From contig NZ_JAAAMI010000001.1 of assembly GCF_010500845.1 (NCBI RefSeq), forward strand, positions 620,001 through 684,000: a DNA stretch of 64,000 bases, read 5' to 3'. Positions within the stretch are counted from its first letter, which is position 1; each line of letters opens with the position of its first letter. Source of the DNA: Flagellimonas sediminis. Lineage in GTDB: Bacteria; Bacteroidota; Bacteroidia; Flavobacteriales; Flavobacteriaceae. The notes beneath the pieces are model-generated. The model was not told the DNA's origin, did no database searches, and saw nothing but the letters and a program-made list of their open reading frames with translations. A program made the position numbers and the translations under genes. Shown in pieces: positions 1 to 8,258 of the stretch.

Positions 1-1
1 A

Positions 2-163
2 GACCAGATTTTCTATTGCAATCAACGCGGTATCGACACCGAAAAGGCCATTGCCTTGATCGTGAACGGTTTCAGTAAGGAGGTATTGAACAAACTGCCC
101 ATGGAATTTGCCGTGGAAGCCCAAAAACTATTGGAGATCAGCCTTGAGGGATCAGTAGGATAA
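2..163 (+). CDS. sufB: SufB, C-terminal fragment (cut by window edge)
   Basis: The window opens inside a reading frame that encodes 53 residues up to a TAA stop. The peptide begins [12 protein letters not shown] and continues through [11 protein letters not shown], which matches the C-terminal end of SufB, the scaffold subunit of the SufBCD complex that assembles Fe-S clusters in the cytoplasm. The position just upstream of sufC and sufD supports this. It is truncated by the window, not broken: no frameshift or early stop is seen. The identity rests on a short peptide plus strong context. Confidence 0.88.
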   Translation, partial: DQIFYCNQRGIDTEKAIALIVNGFSKEVLNKLPMEFAVEAQKLLEISLEGSVG

Positions 164-177
164 TTAAAGAAATTAGT

Positions 178-1059
178 ATGAAAAAGATAATGGCATTACT
201 ATTGGTCCTTGTTGCTGCTTTTTCTTGCAAGCAGGCCAAAAAAGAAACCGCTGAGGCAGAACAGACCACAGTGGAAGAAGCAAAACCAGAGATAAAACTA
301 TATGCATTCAGCGGAGGAACCGTGAATGCCAACAAATTGGAGCTCTTTTCTCAGGATACCACCTATACCGGGCAATCCAAGGAATTTGCCGATGCATTTT
401 ACGTAATCGTGCATCCAAAGGGAACCTTGATGTGGGATGCCGGACTTCCCGAAAGCTTGGTGGGGATGGACGCACCCTACACGTCTCCGGATGGTGCCTT
501 CACCGTTTCTAGAAAGGACTCCGTGGCGAACCAGTTGGCTACCATCGGGATGAAACCTAGTGATATTAATTATATCGCCTTGTCCCATACACATTTTGAT
601 CATGTTGGCCATGCCAATGTTTTTGCAGGATCAACGTGGTTGGTGCAGGAGAAAGAATATGATTTTGCGACCAGTGAGGAAAATCAAAAGAACAACGCGG
701 ACATCTATAATGCTATAAAAGATTTGACCAAGGTCAAGAAAATAGCGAACACCGATTATGATGTGTTTGGGGATGGCACTGTGGTGATGAAATTCATGCC
801 GGGACATACGCCGGGCCACCAGGTCTTGTTTGTGGATTTGGCCGAATTCGGTCCATTGTTGCTTTCTGGCGACATGTACCATTTTTATGAAAACAGGGAA
901 TACCGTAGAGTGCCCATTTTTAATTACGATGTGGCCCAGACCAAGGCAAGCATGGCAGCTTTTGAAGCGTTTGCCGATGAAATGGGAGCAACGGTCTACT
1001 TACAACATTCAAAAGAGGATTTTGAAAAATTGCCCAAGGCACCTAACTACTTAAAATAA
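178..1059 (+). CDS. Exported MBL-fold hydrolase, N-acyl-homoserine-lactonase-like lipoprotein
   Basis: This 293-residue protein starts with a lipoprotein signal (MKKIMALLLVLVAAFSC, lipid-carrying Cys17), so it should be anchored in a membrane and face out of the cytoplasm. The metallo-beta-lactamase motif HTHFDH is at residues 137-142, followed by PGHTPGH (His210) and LSGDMYHF (Asp232), which would complete a two-zinc site. The overall layout resembles the AttM/AiiB lactonase branch, but the natural substrate cannot be read from sequence. The gene starts 14 bases after sufB and ends 18 bases before the sufC ATG, in the same direction, so it is probably co-transcribed with suf genes. An exported hydrolase here is unexpected, because SUF works in the cytoplasm. 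Confidence 0.85.
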   Translation: MKKIMALLLVLVAAFSCKQAKKETAEAEQTTVEEAKPEIKLYAFSGGTVNANKLELFSQDTTYTGQSKEFADAFYVIVHPKGTLMWDAGLPESLVGMDAPYTSPDGAFTVSRKDSVANQLATIGMKPSDINYIALSHTHFDHVGHANVFAGSTWLVQEKEYDFATSEENQKNNADIYNAIKDLTKVKKIANTDYDVFGDGTVVMKFMPGHTPGHQVLFVDLAEFGPLLLSGDMYHFYENREYRRVPIFNYDVAQTKASMAAFEAFADEMGATVYLQHSKEDFEKLPKAPNYLK

Positions 1060-1077
1060 TATTTGAAGAAGAACAGC

Positions 1078-1830
1078 ATGTTAGAAATCAAGAATTTACA
1101 CGCAAGCGTAGAAGATAAGGAAATCCTAAAAGGAATCGACCTAAAGGTGAATGCCGGAGAGGTGCACGCCATCATGGGACCAAACGGTTCAGGGAAAAGC
1201 ACCTTGGCATCGGTAATCGCGGGCAAGGAAGAATTTGAGGTAGAAGAAGGTAATATCATGTTGGAAGGGGAGGACCTTGAGGACCTTGCTCCCGAAGAAA
1301 GGGCCCACAAAGGGATTTTTCTTTCGTTCCAATATCCTGTGGAGATTCCAGGGGTTTCGGTAACGAACTTTATCAAGACCGCCATCAACGAATCGCGCAA
1401 GGCAAGGGGCTTGGAAGAAATGCCCGCCAATGAGATGTTGAAGAAGATTCGTGAAAAATCCGAGTTGTTGGAGATCGACCGTAAATTTCTTTCCCGTTCT
1501 TTGAACGAAGGGTTCTCCGGAGGGGAGAAAAAACGTAACGAGATTTTTCAAATGGCTATGATGGAACCCAAATTGGCCATTTTGGATGAAACGGATTCCG
1601 GATTGGACATTGATGCCCTTCGCATTGTGGCCAACGGGGTGAACAAATTGCGCAACAAGGACAACGCAATTATCGTGATTACCCATTATCAGCGTTTGTT
1701 GGATTATATCGTTCCCGATTATGTACATGTTTTGTACAACGGAAAGATTGTGAAATCCGGTACCAAGGAATTGGCATTGGAGCTGGAGGAAAAAGGGTAC
1801 GATTGGATCAAACAGGAAGCTACGGTTTAA
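1078..1830 (+). CDS. sufC: SufC, Fe-S assembly ATPase
   Basis: SufC is the ABC-type ATPase of the SufBCD scaffold and drives conformational change during cluster assembly. The 250-residue protein shows Walker A (GPNGSGKS), the ABC signature (SGGEKKR) and Walker B ([12 protein letters not shown]), with no membrane segment, as expected for this soluble ABC ATPase. I chose the ATG at 1078 ([13 protein letters not shown]), which gives the usual length; a TTG at 1063 would add five residues. It sits between the lactonase-like gene and sufD. Confidence 0.97.
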   Translation: MLEIKNLHASVEDKEILKGIDLKVNAGEVHAIMGPNGSGKSTLASVIAGKEEFEVEEGNIMLEGEDLEDLAPEERAHKGIFLSFQYPVEIPGVSVTNFIKTAINESRKARGLEEMPANEMLKKIREKSELLEIDRKFLSRSLNEGFSGGEKKRNEIFQMAMMEPKLAILDETDSGLDIDALRIVANGVNKLRNKDNAIIVITHYQRLLDYIVPDYVHVLYNGKIVKSGTKELALELEEKGYDWIKQEATV

Positions 1831-1844
1831 TAGATATAAGACTT

Positions 1845-1928
1845 CAGAAATCAGATGTCAGAAATCAGATGTCAGAAATCAGATGTCAGAAATCAGATGT
1901 CAGAAATCAGATATCAGAAATCAGATAT
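1845..1928. repeat. Six tandem copies of a 14-bp unit
   Basis: The unit CAGAAATCAGATGT occurs four times in a row (1845-1900), followed by two copies ending in ATAT instead of ATGT (1901-1928). The unit length is not a multiple of three. The array fills most of the sufC-sufD gap and ends 23 bases before the chosen sufD ATG, so copy-number change could alter the leader of sufD. There are no spacers, so it is not CRISPR. Confidence 0.95.
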
Positions 1929-1951
1929 CGGATACTGAAAACGGATTAGAT

Positions 1952-3268
1952 ATGGATTTAAAGGAAAAATTAATCTCATCATTCTTGGCTTTCGAGAACA
2001 ATGTGGACTTGGACCACCCGGTTCACGAAGTACGTTCAGAGGCCATCAAGAACTTTGAAATCAAAGGGTTTCCTTCCAAGAAAGAGGAAGCATGGAAATA
2101 TACATCCCTCAATAGCCTTCAAAAGGTAGATTTCAGCATTTTCCCAAAAGAGGAATCAACGTTGGAATACAAGGATGTGAAGAAATATTTCCTTCATGAG
2201 ATTGACACTTACAAGATTGTTTTCGTGGACGGTGTATACAGTTCATACCTTTCAGAAACTACCCACGATGGGGTGGATGTCTGTTTGATGAGCTCCGCTT
2301 TCAGCAAGCCCATGTTCCGGCAGGTGATTGAGGTGTACTTTAACAAAGTGGCCTCCAAGGATGAGTCGTTGACCACCTTGAACACTGCCTTTTGTAAGGA
2401 AGGGGCCTACATTTACATTCCGAAGAACAAGATGCCCAAAAAGCCTATCCAAATCTTGCATTTGGCAACGGGAAATGAGGCCGCCCTTATGTTACAGCCC
2501 CGTAACTTGGTTGTTGTGGAGGACAATGCAGAGGTGCAGATCATAGAGCGTCATCAAAGCTTGACCGAAAATGAGGTGTTCACCAATTCGGTAACGGAGA
2601 TCTATGCTGGCAAGGACGCTATTGTGGACTACTACAAGGTCCAGAACGATGCCCCGACCGCTTCGTTGGTGGATAACACCTATATTTCACAAAAGGACAA
2701 CAGTGTGGTTCGGGTGCATACTTTCTCCTTTGGAGGGAAATTGATCCGTAACAACCTGAACTTTTACCAAAACGGCGAACGCATTGATTCTACCTTGAAA
2801 GGGGTGACCATCTTGGGAGACAAACAACATGTGGACCATCATACCTTGGTGCACCACAGACAACCCAATTGCGAAAGCCATCAGGATTACAAAGGGATTT
2901 TTGGGGATAGTTCCACCGGTGTCTTCAATGGAAAGATCATTGTGGACAAGATTGCCCAAAAGACGGATGCCTTTCAGCAGAACAACAATATTTTGTTGAG
3001 CGACAGAGCCACCATCAACTCAAAACCCCAGTTGGAAATCTTTGCGGACGATGTAAAATGTTCCCACGGATGTACCATAGGACAATTGGACGAGGACGCC
3101 CTATTCTATCTAAGATCTAGGGGGATTCCAAAGAAAGAGGCCACGGCCCTATTGATGTACGCCTTTGCCAATAATGTTCTGGCAAGTGTTCGTATTCCTG
3201 AGCTAAAAGCCCGAATCAATAAGATCATTGCCAATAAGTTGGGTGTAAGGGTTGGTTTCGATCTATAA
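1952..3268 (+). CDS. sufD: SufD, Fe-S scaffold subunit
   Basis: SufD pairs with SufB and SufC in the cytoplasmic Fe-S scaffold complex. From the ATG at 1952 (MDLKEKLISSFLAF) the protein has 438 residues, normal for the family. Family hallmarks include the N-terminal EEAWKYTS stretch and the beta-helix core that ends DDVKCSHGCTIGQLDEDALF followed by LRSRGIPKKEA. An in-frame ATG at 1883 would add 23 residues encoded by the tandem repeat, which I regard as spurious. Confidence 0.96.
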   Translation: MDLKEKLISSFLAFENNVDLDHPVHEVRSEAIKNFEIKGFPSKKEEAWKYTSLNSLQKVDFSIFPKEESTLEYKDVKKYFLHEIDTYKIVFVDGVYSSYLSETTHDGVDVCLMSSAFSKPMFRQVIEVYFNKVASKDESLTTLNTAFCKEGAYIYIPKNKMPKKPIQILHLATGNEAALMLQPRNLVVVEDNAEVQIIERHQSLTENEVFTNSVTEIYAGKDAIVDYYKVQNDAPTASLVDNTYISQKDNSVVRVHTFSFGGKLIRNNLNFYQNGERIDSTLKGVTILGDKQHVDHHTLVHHRQPNCESHQDYKGIFGDSSTGVFNGKIIVDKIAQKTDAFQQNNNILLSDRATINSKPQLEIFADDVKCSHGCTIGQLDEDALFYLRSRGIPKKEATALLMYAFANNVLASVRIPELKARINKIIANKLGVRVGFDL

Positions 3269-3275
3269 CGTAAGG

Positions 3276-3363
3276 TGTCATTTCGAGCCAAGCTCCTGAT
3301 CAAGGGAAGGACGGGCGAGGAATCTCCTGACATTTAAGATTTTTCACTGCGTTCAAAATGACA
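3276..3363. repeat. Dispersed inverted repeat overlapping the sufS start
   Basis: The left arm begins GTCATTTCGAGC and the right arm ends in TTCAAAATGAC, which pair as an imperfect long hairpin. This is the palindromic GTCATTTCGAG family scattered through many Bacteroidota genomes. The ATG inside the right arm (3358-3360) is the apparent start codon of sufS. Confidence 0.8.
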
Positions 3364-4599
3364 GATAAAAGCATTTTAGCAAACAAATTTGATGTGGATG
3401 CCATCCGCAAGGATTTCCCGATCCTCAACCGAGAGGTAAATGGGCAGCATTTGGTGTATTTGGACAATGCCGCTACTTCCCAGACCCCTCAGCAGGTCAT
3501 CGATGTGATCGTGGATTACTATCACAGGTACAATGCGAACATCCACCGCGGGGTGCATACGCTCTCACAAGAAGCTACAGATGCGTATGAAGTGGCAAGA
3601 CAAAAAATCCAAAAACACTTTAATATTGCCCATTCCTATGAAGTGATCTTCACTTCGGGCACCACACATGGCATCAATTTGGTGGCTACAGGCTTTACCT
3701 CCTTTCTAAAGAAAGGGGATGAGATCATGGTCTCTGCCATGGAGCACCATTCCAATATTGTGCCTTGGCAAATGCTCTGTGAGCGTACCGGTGCCACATT
3801 GAAGGTGATTCCCATGAATTTGAATGGGGAATTGATCATGGAAGAATACCACAAGCTATTGAACGATAGAACGAAATTGGTTTTCTGTAACCATGTGTCC
3901 AACGCTTTGGGGACCGTCAATCCGATTGAAGAGATCATAGATGCGGCCCACAAAGTCGGTGCAGCCGTTTTGATCGACGGTGCACAGGCTGCGGCGCATA
4001 TCAAACCCGATCTACAGGCACTTGATGTGGATTTTTATACCGTTTCGGCCCATAAAATGTGCGGTCCCACTGGGGTAGGCATTCTTTACGGGAAAGAGGA
4101 ATGGCTCAACAAACTACCGCCTTATCAAGGTGGTGGTGAGATGATTGCCGAGGTTACCTTTGAAAAGACCACCTATGCTGATCTACCCCATAAATTTGAA
4201 GCAGGTACCCCCAATATTTGCGGCGGAATCGCTTTTGGTGCCGCTTTGGATTATATGAACCATATCGGTTTTGAAGCCATTGCCCAATATGAAGAAGAAT
4301 TGATGCAGTATGCCACGGAACAGTTGCTCACCATAGAAGGGTTGCAGATTTATGGAACGGCCAAGCACAAAACTTCGGTGATTTCCTTCAATATCGATGG
4401 GGTTCATCCGTATGATATCGGGACTATTCTCGATAAATTGGGGATAGCCGTTAGAACAGGCCACCATTGTGCCCAACCCATCATGGATTTTTACAAGATA
4501 CCAGGAACGGTCAGGGCCAGTTTTAGCTTCTACAATACCCAAGAAGAAGTGAATAAATTGGTGGAAGGAGTGAAAAGAGCCCGTAACATGCTCCTATAA
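3358..4599 (+). CDS. sufS: SufS, cysteine desulfurase
   Basis: SufS is a PLP enzyme that removes sulfur from cysteine and passes it to SufE for cluster assembly. The 413-residue protein has the PLP lysine in TVSAHKMCGPTG (Lys233) and the active-site cysteine in RTGHHCAQP (Cys371), typical of group II desulfurases. The only upstream ATG in frame lies within the end of a dispersed repeat. A GTG a little downstream is an alternative start. It follows sufD after an 89-base gap filled by that repeat. Confidence 0.96.
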   Translation: MTDKSILANKFDVDAIRKDFPILNREVNGQHLVYLDNAATSQTPQQVIDVIVDYYHRYNANIHRGVHTLSQEATDAYEVARQKIQKHFNIAHSYEVIFTSGTTHGINLVATGFTSFLKKGDEIMVSAMEHHSNIVPWQMLCERTGATLKVIPMNLNGELIMEEYHKLLNDRTKLVFCNHVSNALGTVNPIEEIIDAAHKVGAAVLIDGAQAAAHIKPDLQALDVDFYTVSAHKMCGPTGVGILYGKEEWLNKLPPYQGGGEMIAEVTFEKTTYADLPHKFEAGTPNICGGIAFGAALDYMNHIGFEAIAQYEEELMQYATEQLLTIEGLQIYGTAKHKTSVISFNIDGVHPYDIGTILDKLGIAVRTGHHCAQPIMDFYKIPGTVRASFSFYNTQEEVNKLVEGVKRARNMLL

Positions 4600-4663
4600 T
4601 CTTATTGATCTGTTTTTTTAACGGTTTCACTATAACGTTGTAGAAGAATAATTTTACACATAT

Positions 4664-4676
4664 TGTAGTTCATCGA
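4664..4676 (+). promoter_or_regulatory. Candidate regulatory element TGTAGTTCATCGA
   Basis: This 13-base element lies 68-80 bases upstream of the two candidate start codons of the M43 protease gene. A copy differing at one base (TGTAGTTCGTCGA) lies 76 bases upstream of the T9SS subtilase gene at 12942-12954 on the other strand. Shared sequence and similar spacing suggest a common regulator of secreted proteases. This is inferred from two sites only. Confidence 0.4.
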
Positions 4677-4743
4677 TTTTTTTAACAAGAGCTTAATTTT
4701 TTGTTAAATTTTAATATCTTCAGGCCTCATTAACCTTAATTAA

Positions 4744-5715
4744 ATGTTAAAATTTATGAAAAAAGTTTTTAAGTATCTCGCTGTAGGTGCCGTGCTATTT
4801 GCATCGTGTGAAAAAACAGAAACAACTGTGGAAACCGAACAAGCCCTTGAGCAGGAAGTGTTCGAATTATCAATGGACCAATGTGGTTCCATGGGGGTTT
4901 TGGAAGAAAAATTGGCCCAAGACCCTACCTTGGCCATCAGGATGCAGGCCGTTGAAGATCATACAAAAACTGCTTTAAAACAGGGAATGACCCAAAAACT
5001 GCTAGCGGATGGGTCCATTGAGATTCCAGTGGTCTTCCATATTATTTACAGAACACAGAGCGAAAACATTTCATTGTCCCAAATTCAGGATCAACTTGAT
5101 GCATTGAATGAGGACTACAATCTGAATAACCCTGGAAGAGCAACGATTCCATCCGAATTTTCTGCTGTGGAAGCCGATATCAACATCACTTTTACACTTC
5201 AGGAAGTAATCAGGACTTATGACAGAAGGCGTTCATGGAGACCGGACGATTCCATGAAGTTTGTTTCTCCAGTGGTCAATCCTGAAGAATACCTCAACAT
5301 TTGGGTCGTGAACAATATGCCTTATCGTGGCGGGAACATTTTGGGCTACGCCCAATTCCCAGGGGGTGATCGCGCTACCGATGGAGTGGTATTGGACTAT
5401 AGGTTCACGGGAACTACCCAGTATTCAACAGGCAGGACCGCAAGTCATGAGGTGGGCCACTGGTTGAACCTAAGACACATTTGGGGTGATGGAGGCTGTG
5501 GGGCTTCCGATTTTGTGGATGACACCCCCGATTCTGATGGACCGAGTAGGGGATGCCCCGTATACCCAACGGTGAGCTGCGGAACCAACGACATGACCAT
5601 GAACTTCATGGACTATTCCGATGACCCGTGCTTGAACATGTTCACCGAAGGTCAAAAAGAACGTATGTGGTCTGTTTTTGCTCCAGGAGGGTATCGTGCG
5701 GCAATGGCCGACTAA
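4744..5715 (+). CDS. M43-type zinc metalloprotease lipoprotein
   Basis: This 323-residue protein is probably an outer-surface lipoprotein (Cys22 in VLFASCEKT). The zinc motif HEVGHWLNLRH (His235, His239, His245) and the following WGDGGCG, the CGTNDM stretch and MNFMDYSDDPC with its Met-turn match the M43 pappalysin-like/cytophagalysin family, secreted proteases often stabilised by disulfides. No T9SS C-terminal sorting tail is present. The ATG at 4756 (MKKVFKYL) is an equally good start. It lies between sufS and sufE but has its own 144-base upstream region, so it may be separately regulated. Confidence 0.88.
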   Translation: MLKFMKKVFKYLAVGAVLFASCEKTETTVETEQALEQEVFELSMDQCGSMGVLEEKLAQDPTLAIRMQAVEDHTKTALKQGMTQKLLADGSIEIPVVFHIIYRTQSENISLSQIQDQLDALNEDYNLNNPGRATIPSEFSAVEADINITFTLQEVIRTYDRRRSWRPDDSMKFVSPVVNPEEYLNIWVVNNMPYRGGNILGYAQFPGGDRATDGVVLDYRFTGTTQYSTGRTASHEVGHWLNLRHIWGDGGCGASDFVDDTPDSDGPSRGCPVYPTVSCGTNDMTMNFMDYSDDPCLNMFTEGQKERMWSVFAPGGYRAAMAD

Positions 5716-5734
5716 AAAACTATCGAATTAATTG

Positions 5735-5764
5735 AAAGGTACCGAAACTCGGTGCCTTTTTTTA
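5735..5764 (+). terminator. Intrinsic terminator after the M43 protease gene
   Basis: An 11-bp stem (AAAGGTACCGA with TCGGTGCCTTT, one G-U pair) and a three-base loop are followed by a run of T. It separates the protease from the next small lipoprotein gene. Confidence 0.85.
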
Positions 5765-5782
5765 TTCTTACATTTAAGAACC

Positions 5783-6220
5783 ATGAAAATAGGATATATA
5801 ATTCTCGTCGTATTGACCCATCTTATGGGATGTGGTAATTCAAACCAAGGGATGAACACTATAGAAGCCGTACATTACGAAAGTTATGGGAGAAGGTCCA
5901 CCTTTGTATTTAATATAGATCCGCAAAAGACAACAGTGAAAAAGACAGGTCTTGACGCTTATGAAATTGAAGGAAAAACCACGGAAGCGGATTGGAACGA
6001 TATAGTGTCCTTGCTTTCCAAAATAGACATTCCCAATCTGGAAAATATTGAAATCCCTTCTACTTTGCATGCATCGGACCGGGCTCCATCCGGCCAATTG
6101 AGCATACAGGTGAACAACGGAACGTACAGTACCCAAACCTTTGATGACAATAATCCCCCGGAAAATCTTGTGAAATTGATTGATAGGATTTATGCCATAT
6201 CCGACAAAATGGGTAGATAG
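5783..6220 (+). CDS. Small lipoprotein of unknown function
   Basis: This 145-residue product starts MKIGYIILVVLTHLMGCG, a lipoprotein signal with Cys17, and is otherwise soluble. I do not recognise a family. The ATG at 5783 is preferred, because an earlier start at 5732 would run through the terminator hairpin and add 17 residues with no signal-like character. It lies between the M43 protease and sufE. The short gap to its upstream terminator means its promoter is not obvious. Confidence 0.65.
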   Translation: MKIGYIILVVLTHLMGCGNSNQGMNTIEAVHYESYGRRSTFVFNIDPQKTTVKKTGLDAYEIEGKTTEADWNDIVSLLSKIDIPNLENIEIPSTLHASDRAPSGQLSIQVNNGTYSTQTFDDNNPPENLVKLIDRIYAISDKMGR

Positions 6221-6317
6221 ACCATTGGGTTTTTGTTGTATGCTATAATGTTTCTCTATGGCCTACCAGTTGTTTGGGTAGAAGTATTGTGGTACTTTTA
6301 CAATTGAATTTTTTGCT

Positions 6318-6740
6318 ATGGATATTCAAGAAATACAAGAAGAAATAGTGGATGAATTCTCCATGTTCGATGATTGGATGCAGCGCTATGAATACATGAT
6401 AGAACTTGGGAAGTCACTCCCTTTGATAGAAGAACAGTACAAAACGGATGACAATTTGATCAAGGGTTGTCAGAGCAAGGTGTGGGTCCATGCCGAGCTG
6501 GATGGCGACAGATTGGTGTTCACGGCGGATAGTGATGCCATCATTACAAAAGGCATCATAGCAATTCTCATTCGGGCTTTCAGTAATCAAAAACCAAAGG
6601 ATATCATCGATGCCGACACCGCTTTTATTGATGAGATTGGATTGAAGGAGCATTTGTCGCCCACACGGGCCAATGGTTTGGTAAGTATGATCAAGCAGTT
6701 GAAATTGTACGCAGTGGCTTACCAAACACAATTAAACTAG
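6318..6740 (+). CDS. sufE: SufE, sulfur acceptor for SufS
   Basis: SufE accepts persulfide sulfur from SufS and stimulates it. The 140-residue protein has the family motif GCQSKVW with the acceptor Cys51, and standard length. It ends six bases before the DUF59 gene, so the two are almost certainly co-transcribed. Two exported-protein genes separate it from sufS. Confidence 0.95.
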   Translation: MDIQEIQEEIVDEFSMFDDWMQRYEYMIELGKSLPLIEEQYKTDDNLIKGCQSKVWVHAELDGDRLVFTADSDAIITKGIIAILIRAFSNQKPKDIIDADTAFIDEIGLKEHLSPTRANGLVSMIKQLKLYAVAYQTQLN

Positions 6741-6746
6741 AAAAAG

Positions 6747-7076
6747 ATGAGCGAAGAAATCACCATAGATACCCAGGACCTGGGTGAAAAAATAGTAAGG
6801 GTCCTCAAGACCATTTATGACCCAGAGATACCTGTGGACATATACGAACTCGGGTTGATTTACGATGTATTTGTAAACGAGGACAATGATGTCAAAATTT
6901 TGATGACCCTGACCTCTCCCAACTGTCCGGTAGCTGAAAGTTTGCCTGTTGAAGTGGAGGAAAAGGTAAAATCCATTGACGATCTTAACGATGTGGAAGT
7001 GGAAATCACCTTTGATCCCCCTTGGACCCAGGAACTGATGAGCGAGGAGGCGAAATTGGAGCTTGGACTTTTGTAA
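6747..7076 (+). CDS. SufT-like DUF59/MIP18 protein
   Basis: This 109-residue protein belongs to the DUF59 family, whose members (SufT, PaaD-like, human MIP18) help mature Fe-S proteins. The conserved DPEIPVDIYELGLIY occupies residues 25-39, and the reactive Cys60 is in LTSPNCPVAE. Its place directly after sufE supports a role in SUF-dependent Fe-S maturation. The exact step is not known from sequence. Confidence 0.93.
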   Translation: MSEEITIDTQDLGEKIVRVLKTIYDPEIPVDIYELGLIYDVFVNEDNDVKILMTLTSPNCPVAESLPVEVEEKVKSIDDLNDVEVEITFDPPWTQELMSEEAKLELGLL

Positions 7077-7101
7077 AAGACCCTTATAAGTCCAAGAACA
7101 G

Positions 7102-7335
7102 ATGACAATAAGACAAATTGATAGGATCATTGAAATGGCCTGGGAAGATAGAACCCCTTTTGAGGCCATAGAATATCAATTTGGATTGAAGGAAAATGAT
7201 GTAAGGGAAGTGATGCGAAGCAACCTTAAGCGAGCATCATTCGAGTTATGGAGAAAGCGGGTCAAAGGGAGGAAAACAAAACATCAGAAAACATCCCCTG
7301 CCAGCAGGTTCAGGTCTCAGAATCAAAAACTATAG
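7102..7335 (+). CDS. TIGR03643 / DUF2805 family small protein
   Basis: The 77-residue product begins MTIRQIDRIIEMAWEDRTPF and contains a predicted helix-turn-helix-like segment (FGLKENDVREVMR), then a basic tail. I recognise it as the TIGR03643/DUF2805 family, a small conserved protein of unknown function. It follows the DUF59 gene by 25 bases and ends 29 bases before the DUF2480 start, which places it inside the suf operon. DNA or RNA binding is possible from the basic tail, but this is inference. Confidence 0.8.
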   Translation: MTIRQIDRIIEMAWEDRTPFEAIEYQFGLKENDVREVMRSNLKRASFELWRKRVKGRKTKHQKTSPASRFRSQNQKL

Positions 7336-7364
7336 TTGGTTCCATTTTTGGTAGGAATGATATT

Positions 7365-7874
7365 ATGGAAGAAGAAATCATAAACCGGATAGCGCAAAGC
7401 CAATTGGTCACCTTTGATCTTGAGGATTACTATGCTAAAGGGGAACGGAAGGTTTTGGACGTTTCGGAATGGCTTTACGAAGGCATGATTTTGCGCGAAA
7501 AGGAGTTCCGAACCCATGTGGATGCCCAAGATTGGACCAAGTACCAAGATGCTTATGTGTCCCTCACCTGTACCACGGATGCCATAATCCCAGGATGGGC
7601 TTTTATGCTGGTGGCATCACAATTGCAGCCGTATGCCAAAAAAGTGGTTGTAGGCAGCTTGGTAGATTTGGAAACTTCCCTGTACCAATCTATTTTGGAG
7701 AACTTGGATGTTTCAGCGTTCACGGATAAACCGGTAATCATTAAGGGATGTTCCCGCAAACCCGTTCCCGAAAACGCGTACATCCTGGCTATGATGAAAA
7801 TTCAATCCGTGGCCAAAAGTGTGATGTATGGGGAGGCGTGTTCTTCTGTTCCTCTCTATAAGCAAAAGAATTAG
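7365..7874 (+). CDS. DUF2480 family protein
   Basis: This 169-residue cytoplasmic protein (MEEEIINRIAQSQLVTFDLEDYY) matches DUF2480, a Bacteroidota family that I recall as commonly sitting in suf loci. It has no signal peptide or membrane segment. Conserved-looking cysteines occur in SLTCTTDAIIPGWA, KGCSRKPVP and GEACSSVPLY, which could bind a metal or cluster, although no ligand set is proven. The ATG at 7365 is preferred over one at 7248 that overlaps the previous gene. Confidence 0.85.
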   Translation: MEEEIINRIAQSQLVTFDLEDYYAKGERKVLDVSEWLYEGMILREKEFRTHVDAQDWTKYQDAYVSLTCTTDAIIPGWAFMLVASQLQPYAKKVVVGSLVDLETSLYQSILENLDVSAFTDKPVIIKGCSRKPVPENAYILAMMKIQSVAKSVMYGEACSSVPLYKQKN

Positions 7875-8258
7875 TCAGACTTCTGATATCTTAAATTTTG
7901 GGTTGGAAAGCCATTGATTTACACGAACTTATTTTTGTCCTGTTTATTGGCTCTTGATTCGTTGGAAGCGAAAACAAAAAGCCCCGCATTGCTACAAGAC
8001 CCTTTCATAGAGAGTGCTAAATTTATTTTACTAAACTGAACTGGCATTTGCACTGGTCAGTCCATCTGAAGAGTTCCAAGGACCCCCTTGTCCAATAATA
8101 CCGAGATAGGGTCTCCATCGGTCACGGTAAAATAGTTCCCGGATTATTAGGTTATTTTGGATTGACCATTACGGTCAAACTGTATTTTATTTCATTATTT
8201 TTAGTTCAAAACCAACCATACATTACAGGCTAAAGGCGAACACAAAAGGTAATAAACA
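7875..8258. other. Non-coding gap between the suf locus and the AraC regulator
   Basis: No convincing gene or RNA is seen in these 384 bases. The region holds the end of the suf transcript, with no clear terminator, and an inverted repeat at 8162-8178 close to the next gene. Confidence 0.6.
8162..8178. promoter_or_regulatory. Perfect inverted repeat TTGACC-N5-GGTCAA
   Basis: Two six-base arms with a five-base spacer lie 81 bases upstream of the AraC-family gene. The symmetry and position suit an operator, possibly autoregulatory. No binding protein can be assigned from sequence. Confidence 0.4.

Noticed and set aside
2..163. sufB as a pseudogene remnant
   Set aside because: The fragment is cut by the window edge and its frame is intact to a normal stop.
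1845..1928. Possible CRISPR array
   Set aside because: The 14-bp units are directly adjacent with no spacers and no cas genes are near.
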